Assembly (NCBI RefSeq): GCF_963422355.1 | Contig: NC_085105.1 | Coordinates: 1,205,001-1,269,000, forward strand | Source of the DNA: Corticium candelabrum | Lineage: Eukaryota > Porifera > Homoscleromorpha > Homosclerophorida > Plakinidae | Length of the DNA stretch: 64,000 nt | Reading direction: 5' to 3' | Shown: positions 44,231-55,218 of the stretch, one piece after another | How the letters are laid out: each line of letters starts with the position of its first letter | Position numbering within the stretch: the stretch's first letter is position 1 | Made by a program: the position numbers and the translations under genes | Notes under the pieces: generated by a model | The model's input: only the letters and a program-made list of their open reading frames with translations | The model's database searches: none | What the model was told of the DNA's origin: nothing

Positions 44231-45484
44231 TTTAAACAAGAGCTTTTCCAAATGTTACACAATGGAGACTGCAGCAACCTTATTTTTCTGCTAGTGTTCT
44301 CTGTTGATGACTTATTACTGTTGTAGCCGTTATTTACCAGTTATTAGTGTTTGACCTGTTTAACTGAGTGTTGACAGTAGAGTCTTCAATCCCATTGCAG
44401 GTGGTAGTTTCTGTTGGTGTAAATAGAGCTGTGGTGTACACAAAATGTGCTATTGAGTTTCCTGTAAGTGCAAGTAACGCCTTGAGTGACTGCCTTCTGC
44501 TACTAATATAGACCACACAGAGAGAGTTCTGTGATGAAGCTATTACTGTAGACTTGCACCTGGTGAAGTGATGAACTCAAAGCAATAGAAGCTGTTTTAT
44601 ACCTGAACATGTATCTCGATCACCAAGTATCTCATCTGTGTATCTGTTTCTTACAAGTTGCATAGCACAAGTACTGGTATGGGATATCTCTGTATGCAAC
44701 ATAAAGGAACTGTGAACATATTAATTAACTGCTCTTAGGTTTATGTCAGGAAAACTATAGAGAGAGTCAGTGGAATTGTCTACCATTATATGTAGCGAGG
44801 TAGTTGCTAGAGACTGAGGTCAAGCTTATTAATACTGAAGTGTTTAGTGGAGGCATTGCCATCTGAGATGCAAGGGTTATTCTTAATTAAATGAAGAGAT
44901 TCTATTCGTAGACAATGAAGAAAGCTGAGCTCTTGGCAGAACCACCAAGAAATCATATGTCTGTGATTATGTATGTATTTCAGGTTGGTTGACTAAACTG
45001 TTTTATATAAGAATCAGAAGAAGTCTTTGTATGGTACATATCTAGACACTGACTCATTGCATTTTTTCTAACAAGGGTTACTTTTACAAAGAGAAGGTTA
45101 GTTGGTGCACATCTATTTGTGGCTTCTCTTCATCGTGACTGCAGCATGATTTTACTGTATAGTGACATGTCATTGCAAGGTAATGTGATATATTAAAGTT
45201 TTAAAACGAAACAATGTCTTTTTTAGATATTGTAGATGGAGGTTAGTGTTTTATGGCATATTTCTTGATTCAACAACACAAGTTCTTGTTTCCAGATGAG
45301 ATTTTACGAATTTGCTTTAACAATTTATTCAAAACTTAGACTGCTGAACAGTTTTCCTACACACTAAATCTAGTTAAAGCTCACATCTGTATCTGTAACA
45401 GTTAATAAATTATATAGAAGGTTAGACTGATCAGTGTTACACTGTCTCTGACATAAATTTAGTATTAACATAGGTTAGCAACTG
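44231..45484. other. No gene seen
   Basis: Intergenic, AT-rich, with only short ORFs. Convergent 3' flanks of RBMX2 and gene 4. Confidence 0.45.
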
Positions 45485-48482
45485 TCAGCATGTGGGGAGT
45501 TCAAATGTTGGGCCTGCATGCTGAGTGTGGTTTCCATTCGTGAGAGATATGGTAGTCAGCTCTTTGGCTTTCATCTTCATAAGAAACATGTCTGATGTTA
45601 CAGATCGTATCTTATGTGGATGGCCATTGAAGGTCAGCTGTAGGTGATGGAGGAGTTTGAAATATAGGGTTGCAAATTCTTCACATAACATTCTTGCCCG
45701 TGAATTCAGAGAATAGTCAGACAGTTGAGGATTATTGGGTAGAGGCCAAACTCCGTCTAAATCAAGAACTATAGGTGTGCCTATTAATGAAATGTAGAGT
45801 TAGGCTAGAATTGAGCAGTTTGTAAGGAGCCTGGTAGGCAGGCAGAAACTCACCAGTGTAGTTCCAGTCCCCATTTGGTTGCTCTAGTAGCTTTTTTCCA
45901 TGTGCGATCTCTGCAAACCTGTAGTAGTGGGCTAATCTTTTGTGGTGATTGATTGGCTTTGTCTCATACCCTTCTCCTTCGATGATGATATCCTCAATAG
46001 CTTTCTTAGCTTCGTCGAAATTTTCTATTTTAGGTACCATGATATGATCTGGCAGGTCAAGCTGCACTTGTCTGGCTGGATTCCCAGTAAAGATTGTTTC
46101 GTTCTTCTTCTGTTTCTCCGTCTCTAAATGCCACATGCTTTCAAGCAATTCAGTATAGAATCCACCAATAGTTCTGGTATAACTTTCTCTGCTTGTTAGA
46201 GACTCTGGAGTCTCAATGCGCATAAACATGTCTGTGATCAGTTCAAGACTGAGAGGAGACAGACGCAATGTCAAGGCAGGTTGTATGTTGCCCGGAAACT
46301 TGCTGGGATACTTTGGTATGTTTGATGGACTTTCAAAATTAGGTTGGCCACCAATTGCATTTAGAATATTTGCAGCTACTGAGAGATGCAGCATCTCTTC
46401 AATAACAACACTTAAAATGATTTCGCTAATCTCTTGATTAGTGCCATCTTTGATTGAGTAAAGAGGGTATAAGTAGGCTGGGATAGTATAGTGTTCTATA
46501 AGAACAGCCAACTGGACTTGAGACCTCAACTCTTCAATGGTTGGAATTGGTTTTTCTTTTTTGGGAGGATATGGCTGATTAAGCCATTGAAGCAACATTA
46601 TCCTCTTGTCTCGTGAGAGGTCTCTTGTTGAGGGCATATGATGTGGGTGATCTCTTGGAAGAGAGAGACTCCTTTTCATGTACTCAATGTTGCGTGCTTG
46701 AACTACACTGTCATATTCACCCAGTTTGAGTACTGCTCTCATGGCAGGAAACATGTCATCATACAATTTTAAAATGTTGTAGACACCTTTGCTGCCATGC
46801 CAAGTTGGCTCTTCATTCCATGAAAAGCTGTCAAACACGCGGACACCTATTACTGAATCTCGATATCGTAGTGGATACTCAGGGTCGTCATCAGAGAGGT
46901 AGCTGATCAAGTAGACAAGTCCGTCAATGACACCACGTACATTCCCTGGGTTTCCAGATGACAACATTACAGTTGCTTCTCCCATTTCATTGGTTGAAAT
47001 GACTGTGGAATTGAATCCATTGACTTTTAGACCACTTTGTACTTTTTCCCTAGTGATCATTGTTTGGCATTCAACACCTGCTGATGGTGTCTCAACCCAT
47101 TTGTTAGAAATGCATGTATGATGTGGATGTACAACAAGACGAATTTCTTTCCTTCTAACTGGTATGCCAAACTTTGTCACAAAGAACTTTAGTTTGTGTT
47201 GATCTCCTGGATCCATGCGAATAGCATAGTCAGACATGGGTCTTACATAGTAATGTGATTCAGACATGAAAATATCACTGCTGTTGCTGCAGTTTACAAG
47301 GTGCAAGTAGTTTGTTTGTAGTTTCTTGAATTCATTATGTGAAAGATAAAAGTCTTGTACTCCTGCTGTTGTGGTATACCACTGATCACTTATTCTAACG
47401 TTACCAACTGTCATGATGTTGGTCTCTTCTTGCCTTGCTAAGCAAAGCTCTGATCCCATAGCACTGACGTTCAAATGGTAGGTTCTAGTTGGTTGATCCC
47501 AGTATTGCTTTAGTGCATTGCCAAAGTCTATTGTCAATATATTAGCTCCAGTGTCTTGAAGAATGAACTGAGCTCTACTGAAGAGATGTGGTCTTCTGGT
47601 ATGCAGGCAACGTCCTCGAACATAAGAAGTCGGTTCTTGAAAATCGGCCAATCCAATAGTCCCCACTAGATAACCATACGTGAAGTCTTCTCCCCCTAAT
47701 AGATTGTAACCATAAAGGGTGAATGATATGGAGAGTTGACTTTTTGACTTGGATTGCATCTCTAGTAACAAATCTACATCACCATGACGTGAGATCTCAT
47801 CCAATACTTCATTATTCCATTGAACGTTGTCCAACACTGACTGATAGGAGCCCACATATGCTGGCATTTCTTCCAAATCATAGTATCGAGGCAACCCTTC
47901 AAAGCCTGAAATAGCCTTCCATATACCAGTCACACCAGACGGCCGCATGTCTCCTGTTATCAACCATCTTCTATGAGGAGATGTTTGGCCCATGGAGGCA
48001 ACTAAAGTGATAGTGAGTCCGTAAATATGTGGAGACATTTGCCACTCAAGGTCTACATCAGCCATTTTGGCACTACCATCTCCCATTTCTGTTGTGATGG
48101 TTGTTCGACTTGTAACTAAAGGATGAGCACATGTACAGTCTGCACGTGGTGGACACACTGATGTTACACTCACGTTGTAGAAAGAGAATGCACCAGTTCC
48201 CATTGGATTCCAGTTTACACCCTCCATACTTTCATTTTGATGTATTGTTTTAGAACAGTCTTCACTACAGTCTTCACTTATTCCCTGAGCTGCTGCATTG
48301 ATATAGCCATTAAAATAATTGTTGGTTGTTGCAGTATCTGCTCGAAATCGACCAGCAAAGTGAATTCTTGGTCTATCTAGATACGATACATGTCTGGTGT
48401 GAATTTCATCTGACTTTGCTTCTTTTGTAACCAGTGGAATAGCAGCTGCATGGAAACAGAAGACAGCTAGGTTTTTTATCAT
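45485..48482 (-). CDS. VioB/RebD-like ferritin-domain protein, gene 4
   Basis: Main exon from 48482 (ATG) or a little downstream to 45854, last exon 45780-45485, phase-1 intron at the family position. About 974 residues. This is the only member with an in-frame ATG in the main exon: MIKNLAVFCFHAAAIPLVTK reads as a short signal-peptide-like start, but the same stretch also contains a good acceptor (ttctgtttccatgcag), so the ATG may be intronic. Motifs: YLDRPRIHFAGRFRADTATT, MPSTRDLSRDKR (same Ser as bacterial MPSTREL), EHYTIPAYLYPLYSI (here E then H), EEMLHLSVAANILNAIGGQP, FAEIAHGKKLL; last exon VLDLDGVWPLPNNPQ. Codon use and AT content are higher than in genes 1-3, and it is clearly more diverged. 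Sequons such as NVSV and NCSN are present. Chemistry is inferred. Confidence 0.85.
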
Positions 48483-51297
48483 ATGCGGACATGCAATGCT
48501 TTTGCAGTAATCTACCTCCTTAGAACTCGTTTTGTATTGAGAAACGCACTGTATAGTAAGTACACCTGTCTTTTAACTTACCTACCTTCCTCAAGTAATT
48601 TGCTGTCCAGTCGATTGTATTTGAAAGTCGGAAACAGTAGCGACATAAAATAAAGTGAGGAAAACTATAGTTGGCTAGAGATTGCAGCGTTGATCGACTT
48701 TCATGCTGCAGACGCAGAGTGTAGTTCCAGCAAATCAAACGCTGACTTTGGTGAACAACCTCTTAATTAATTAATTAATTAATTTGGAGCTGCTTGTTGC
48801 CTAAGGATCCAGCCTGACAAAGTTGTTTTTGACTTCCCACTCCTGCCTATAGTCTATCACATGATTGGTAGTGTAGCATTAAATATTGCAGTATGCAATA
48901 TGGTTGCCGCGCGTTCTCACCTGCAAATCCGTCCACTCACTGTTATTCAACACAGCTAACAATTATCTACCACATGTGAACAACAGAGTGGCGTGATAAG
49001 TTTCACTGTAATTTCGGTCGTTTGATCAGGGCACAAGCATACTACTACCCTTTTACACCATCACAACTTCAACTTTTACTAGCAGATTTGGTTACGTAAC
49101 ACGTATATCTAGAGGTTTGGGGGCGATGTACCAACATTCCCGCAGCTCTTGGTGGTCCGCTTTGTTGGTTACAGGAAACTATAGTATTGTTGGTGTACAG
49201 TGAACACACCTGTGGTGCAAGGTTTGGTGTACTAGACTAATTAAGAAACTCTATAGCTGGAAAACTAAGCCGTTTTACGCAAATACCTATTGAAATACAA
49301 GAAAACAGAAACACTAGCTCATATGATTTAGGGTAGAGCAGGTATGGCGGTCGCAAACTGACTCACTCACACCCACAGTGACACACACGCGCGTTGCCAC
49401 TAAGACTTGAACTGGGTGGAGTTGACTTTTCATCTTCTGTCTGTCCGTCTGTTTGTCTGCCTGTCTAACTGTTTTTGTTTGTCTGTTTATCTGTCTGTTT
49501 GTCTGTTTATCTGTCTGTTTGTCTGTTTATCTGTCTGTTTTTCTGTCTGTCTATGGGTCTGTCTGCTTAGCTGTCATAACATCAGATCAAACTAAGAGAT
49601 TTCTAGCTGCATTAGACTCAATAGGCGACAACTATAGAGTTGAAACAAAAGCCAGACAGTTTGTTCAAATCTCTCGTGCATTACACTTTTGTAATTGGAA
49701 CTAGAGTCACTTAGCCAGACCCTACCGCCACGTCATACTCCGAGTAGGCGGACTACTAATACGATTCCACTTTTACTGTAGTCGTAAGTTTTGTGGCTGA
49801 TGCTGCAGGCTAGCGTGTTCACAATTGCTGCCTTGTACCTCAGTACGTCCTATGGTGTGTCCGAGATGCTACGAACAAGTTCGATCACTAATTATATCGC
49901 CACTAGCTAGAATGAAGCAGCAGTATGACACGACACGCCTCTAGTAACAAGTAACAGCCCCTGTTCGGAAAGGCAAACAAGTGCGATTGGAGTGCTGCCA
50001 TACTGCTTATCAGCTTATGTAATCAAACTTTCCGGCAGTAGAGTGCAAACGCAACTTCGCAGAGAAGCAACTTTTTGGAGGCGCGGGCTGGTGACGCCGG
50101 GTAGTAAAATGAAAATGTACAGTGTGGTCTCTAGAGGCACGGTTGTGCATGCTAGAACGAGAGTCGTTGTACCAACATTTGTAGATTGCCTGCTGGTTGA
50201 AATTACATGACGTGTGCGACAACTGACTTGGGCAGGTACGAACTCCCCCCACTCGTACGTACAGAACCTCGTGATTAACTCACGAGTCTGGAGCTGCACG
50301 TTTGCATACAAATACAGATGTACGCGCAAACACACATACGTATACCCACTACGAACAGCTCTAGCTACCTAGATAGACGTATCTACGTACCAGCACATTT
50401 CTCGTGGGCGTGTGCCAGGCTCTCGAAGGTGACACTCGCTAGCATTCCGTGCAATAGAATGTTGACTAGCCTACAAAACGGGCGTGATAACACTGGCACA
50501 TGGATTCAATAGAATGTTTGTTACCACAGTGTCTGCAAAGAGACGCGTCGCAGATCGAAAATCCAACTCATTCAGTAACCTCCACTGCTCGCAATGCAAA
50601 GCAGACGCACGTGCACATAAGCGCACGTGCGACACCTATTAGTACGTAGACTCGTGCCCAGTCCTCCTCCGCGCTAGGTTGCTTACACCACGTGCGCTAG
50701 CTGTCACGTGTGTATACGTCCATGTGGTTTCACACGTGTGGTTGGCTAAGCACGGAGGAATAGCCTATCTATCGTTTGGGCGCGTTTGTAGGTTGCAAAC
50801 AGTACTAGTTCCAGTATTCTCCCTACATCGCAGCGAGTGAAGGTGTCTCTTCTAGTCGCGTGCAGCGATTGCTTTGGAGTAGCTTCAGGCTGATCACATC
50901 AGCCACGTAGAAATTTCACGCGTACTGTAGTCGCAATGGCTTTCGATCGATGCCGGGAGCGCGATGATAGTCTAAGACAAAAGCGCACATGTACATGTAC
51001 AGTAGCCTAGTCGCTATTGCGTCGTTTTCTAGCCTAGTCAACGACAATTGCAAGAGAGGACATGCAGAGTCTGCGCGTTGTCTTTTTGCGCGCGACATGG
51101 CCGTACGGTCTTTGCGCTCTACACTAGCTACTGGTATCGAGGCTAAGTACTAAGCTACTAGGTACTTTTGGTAGGTACCTAGGTAACAGAAACTAGCGCT
51201 TTTTCGCTCCGCCCCTATTACGTGCGGTCTGGCCACCGAGGCGACGGTTTTCTCAGGCTTCAAAACGAGGCTGCAGTCGTAACCTCATTGTTCTCTT
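48483..51297. other. Intergenic, no gene seen
   Basis: Contains a 'ttaattaattaa' run near 48765-48784, a CTGT array at 49438-49570, and short ORFs without family features. The last kilobase is G/C-richer with several CACGTG-like E-boxes and is presumably the PHYH promoter region. Confidence 0.45.
49438..49570. repeat. (CTGT)n degenerate array
   Basis: Imperfect 'gtctgtttatctgtctgttt' repeats. ORFs across it are artefacts. Confidence 0.85.
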
Positions 51298-52278
51298 ATG
51301 ATGGACGAATCGAAAAAGAGGCTGAACGTACTGAAACAGCATTTGATGCCAAACCGGCTACTGCAGACGCACATCACATCGTCATCAACACTTCAGTACA
51401 CGCTCAACGAAGGAATCTTGAACGACCAGCAGCGACGTTTTTACGAAGACAATGGCTACTTTGTTGTTCGTCGTCTTGTAGATAGAGAGAGTCTGGACAA
51501 GTTTGAGCGAAGATTTCGTGATATTTGCAATAGATTGGTTGAAGTCCCGTATATAACAGTTATGAGGGATGTTGCTGTGGCCAAGGACAATAGACACTCA
51601 GCACCTGTTACAAAAATTCAGAACTTTCAGGACGATGACATTCTGTTTAGCTATTGTACGCATCCAAATATTTTGAAGTATGTTGCCAGTTTCGTTGGTC
51701 CAGATATAATGGCAATGCATACTATGTTGATCAGCAAGCCACCTGATCCAGGAACTAAGTCTTCTCGTCATCCAATGCACCAAGACCAGCATTACTTTCC
51801 TTTCAGACCGGCTGACCGAATTGTTTGCTCATGGACAGCAATGGAACACGTTCACCGAGCAAACGGATGTCTCGTTGTCGTACCTGGTAGTCACAAGGGT
51901 TCTCTACTTCCTCATGATTATCCAAAATGGGAAGGGGGTGTCAACAAAATGTATCATGGAATTCAAGGATTTGATCCAGGTGAAGATAGAGAGAGAGTTC
52001 ATTTGGAAATGGAAGCGGGTGATACCGTGTTCTTTCATCCACTGTTAATTCACGGCTCAGGAATGAATCGCACACAAGGGTCAAGGAATGCCATCTCGTG
52101 CCACTATGCAAGTAGTCATTGTGATTATGTGGATGTCAAGGGAACAATGCAGGAGAACATATCTAACGAGGTCCTTGAACTTTTTCATCGGAGAGTGGGA
52201 GGTGACGTGGAGGCAGACCATTCTACACCGTGGAGGCTTAAAGCTAGACTTGTACATGGCTGTAGAGGCACACTCTGA
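51298..52278 (+). CDS. PHYH: Phytanoyl-CoA 2-hydroxylase, peroxisomal
   Basis: Intronless ORF of 326 residues. The N-terminus carries RLNVLKQHL at residues 8-16, which fits the PTS2 peroxisomal signal R-L-x5-H-L. The iron ligands of this Fe(II)/2-oxoglutarate dioxygenase family are visible: H161 and D163 in HPMHQDQHYFPFRP, H252 in LLIHGSG, and the 2-oxoglutarate-binding Arg at R263 (GSRNAISCHYAS). Other family stretches are YITVMRDVAVAK, AMHTMLISKPPD, CLVVVPGSHKGSLLPHDYPK and WEGGVNKMYHGIQ, very close to human PHYH (338 residues). Role: alpha-oxidation of 3-methyl-branched fatty acyl-CoA. Human PHYH has many introns, so the lack of introns suggests a retrocopy or intron loss. The start could be either of the two adjacent ATGs. 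It sits between two VioB-like genes on the opposite strand. Confidence 0.95.
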   Translation: MMDESKKRLNVLKQHLMPNRLLQTHITSSSTLQYTLNEGILNDQQRRFYEDNGYFVVRRLVDRESLDKFERRFRDICNRLVEVPYITVMRDVAVAKDNRHSAPVTKIQNFQDDDILFSYCTHPNILKYVASFVGPDIMAMHTMLISKPPDPGTKSSRHPMHQDQHYFPFRPADRIVCSWTAMEHVHRANGCLVVVPGSHKGSLLPHDYPKWEGGVNKMYHGIQGFDPGEDRERVHLEMEAGDTVFFHPLLIHGSGMNRTQGSRNAISCHYASSHCDYVDVKGTMQENISNEVLELFHRRVGGDVEADHSTPWRLKARLVHGCRGTL

Positions 52279-52789
52279 ACCATCACTTGTTGTAAGTGGA
52301 GAACAGTAGTCGGTTATACTTTCTTTCTGTTGAGCTCTATAGTCACTTGATGGTTTACTGCTGTTGTCTTACATAACAGTATCATGTACCAGACCTTATT
52401 GTATGATGCAGTGAGTGTTTAAGATTAAGAACTGATTGTAGCATTAGACAATGTGGGAGTTCTAGATGCCAACCTTTTTGTTGGTAATTAACTCTTCTCG
52501 ACATTAGCCTTGATTGAGCCAACAATTTCATGACTAAGTATGGCAGCAGTGATTATGGTATGTTTCATCGAGTGACTAAATTTCCATTACACGATCCTCT
52601 AGCAGTTGTACTTCCGAGTTTCCAAAATGCAGCATTTGTCTGCTTATTAAAAATATCTAACACTAAGGGGCAAGTAGACACTAGCACAATAGCAACACCA
52701 TACTGTTTTTACATCTTCACAACAACTGTAGAAATATGTGTATATTTAATGTGCACTAAGTATGATCAGACTTGCACAGCTAGGCAAGA
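52279..52789. other. Convergent 3' flank, no gene seen
   Basis: 3' untranslated sequence of PHYH and of gene 5. The 119-codon plus ORF at 52530 overlaps the last exon of gene 5 and has no family features. Confidence 0.4.
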
Positions 52790-55182
52790 TCAAGAGTTGT
52801 TTACTTTGAAACGTAGTGGATTCTCAAACAGTGGTCCAGCGTGGAGACTGGGATCTCCTTTGTTCACTTGCACTTTCACTAGTTCTTGAGCTTTGAGACG
52901 AAGAAGAAACATGGCTGAAACTGTACCGTCTATCTTTTCAGGTTGGCCACTGAATGTCAGCTGAAGTTCATACATAAGTTTCCAATACAATCGAACAAAG
53001 TCCTCTGCGAGGAATCTGGCCTGTGATCCAACTGGGTAATCAGATAATGAAGGGTTGTGAGGCAATGGCCATACTCCATTGGGATCAAAGACAATTGGAT
53101 ATCCTAGAAAACACAAGATAATAGTGTGGCGAAAGGCTGTGTGGGCAATGGTGAATGCTTGCATACCTGTCTGTCTATCTGTCTGTCTGTTTGTCTGTCT
53201 GTCAATATACATATATTTTCAAACATTGAACTATTATACATCAACTGCAAATCACTAAAGTAAAGTCCAACTACACAGCAATTCTGTCTGTCTATCTCTG
53301 TCTGTCTGTCTGTCTGCCTGCCTGTCTTTTAAAGAACATTTATTGAAAACATCAATACAGAAAAGGCTACATATAACAGTAAGAGTTCAAGAGAAATGAC
53401 CATAATGGTCGTAGAAGAAAAACTCTAACGAACAACCATCTGATGTTTGTAGCTATCATCTACAGGCTATTCTGTCAATCTTTTAGCTAAAATGCTACTA
53501 TTGCAACGGTGTAATGTTATTGACAGTATTTGCCGACAGTACGTTTTAATTTCAATCAAATTCAGTTTTCCATCTTCACCACGTGATCTTAGTGAGATCT
53601 GGTGGAGAAACTTCTCTCCACTATTCTCCCAACGTCCAAAATGTTCGAAAACCAAGGGAATCAAGCAAGGAGAACCTCCACCAGTGTGCATTTCTTTGCT
53701 GTAATTCTCTCTTCTTTTCTTCCCTTTTTTTTGAAGCTGCTGATCCATTCGTTGTGGCTGCATGTGAAATTGCTTCTGAGCTCCACGGGTGAACCAGAGA
53801 GACATCGAGTTCAACGTTGAAGTCAGTTGCATTATGGACAGCTATGTCAGGTCTGGATAGAGAGCTGCTGTAACAGTGTTGGCTCAATAGTGTGAGGAAG
53901 TGACACATGTTTCAAACATTCGGACCAAGCAGAGACCATTGAGTTGTGTGACCAAACTGGACCCCCTCCTGTCTTGCAAGTAATGAGGTGGTATCCATCG
54001 GTGTCCAGTGTCTTTCCACAATCACATTCAATTATAGATTGAGGCAGTGGCAAATGTAGACCCAACCTCATTAATGCTGCCAAGTGGAATAATCCAGGAA
54101 AAACTGCAAGCTTTCTTGAGGTGGGAATAGTGTCTAGCCACGGTCCTGAGCCCTTTCCTTGAAGGGATCTCAAACAAGCTGCGTCCTTGATTGAAGAATT
54201 GTTAATCATGTACTGAACTTGAGACTTTGTTTGTTTTTCAGTCAACCTATGCTGAAGTCACTGTCTTTTGCTGTTAGAGACGAGGTCTGTCAGAGCCTGA
54301 CCAGGACACAGACACTGCTGTAGATGGTGACTAATGCTCTCTTCCTGAGCACTTGATGGAGCACTTGGAGACATTGTTTGACTGATTACTGAAGCTCCTT
54401 GTGGCTGTAGATCTGGATATCGGTCCGGTAACACTTGCAATGAGTGTACCCAACCAGAGACGAATGCTATAGGTGAAAGTTAAGTTGCTGGAGTCATTCC
54501 GAAACCACCATACCTCACTGGAAAAGTAGCTTGTGACCAGGCTTCAGCAGTCATGTCATTGACGTTCAGCAGTTTGGTAAAGGTAGTTTGCATTTGTGTG
54601 TCATGGATAATCGTAGCAGGCCGTAGCTCATCAGGAGGAATGTTCCTAAGTAGATGACACAAATGATGAGTATGGCAGTAGCAAAGAAGTAAGATGGCAC
54701 TCTGTGTATCCCCCAGCTGAAGCAATTCTTCACAGAGTAAGCTTCCTGACTGTCCAAAGTCATTGCAAACTTTTGAGGTGAATGAGCTGTTACCAACTGG
54801 GGTCCCCAGGACAATGATACCTTCATTTGAAACAGGAAATGTGACATCAAAAGAGACTGCTGCGGTAGGAGAAAGCCATTCACATTTTATGTCTTGGATT
54901 TCCAATCCAATCGGTGGAAGGAAGATCTGAGATCATTCGATGCTGATACAACTGCAGCAATTGGCCCCAAGACAAAAACATCATCCAAGTATGCCAAGCA
55001 AGTGACGTTTGGGTTAGCCTTCTGTAACTCTAACAATGTGTGCTGAATAGTGATCAAAAATAAAACAGGACCAAGTGGGTCTCCTTGGTGGATTCCTTCC
55101 TCTGAAGAAACATTGATACTGTTTTACCATTGGTGTAGATTAGTGGATTGCTATCAGAGTACCTGGAACACGTGGTTGTCTA

Positions 55183-55218
<36 letters not shown>

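Noticed and set aside
43803-44277. Minus-strand ORFs of 133 and 75 codons
   Set aside because: Antisense of the basic tail of RBMX2.
51298-52278. PHYH as a tailoring oxygenase of the VioB-like cluster
   Set aside because: It is a standard peroxisomal PHYH by PTS2 and whole-length similarity, and it lies on the opposite strand. Neighbourhood alone is not evidence of a shared pathway.
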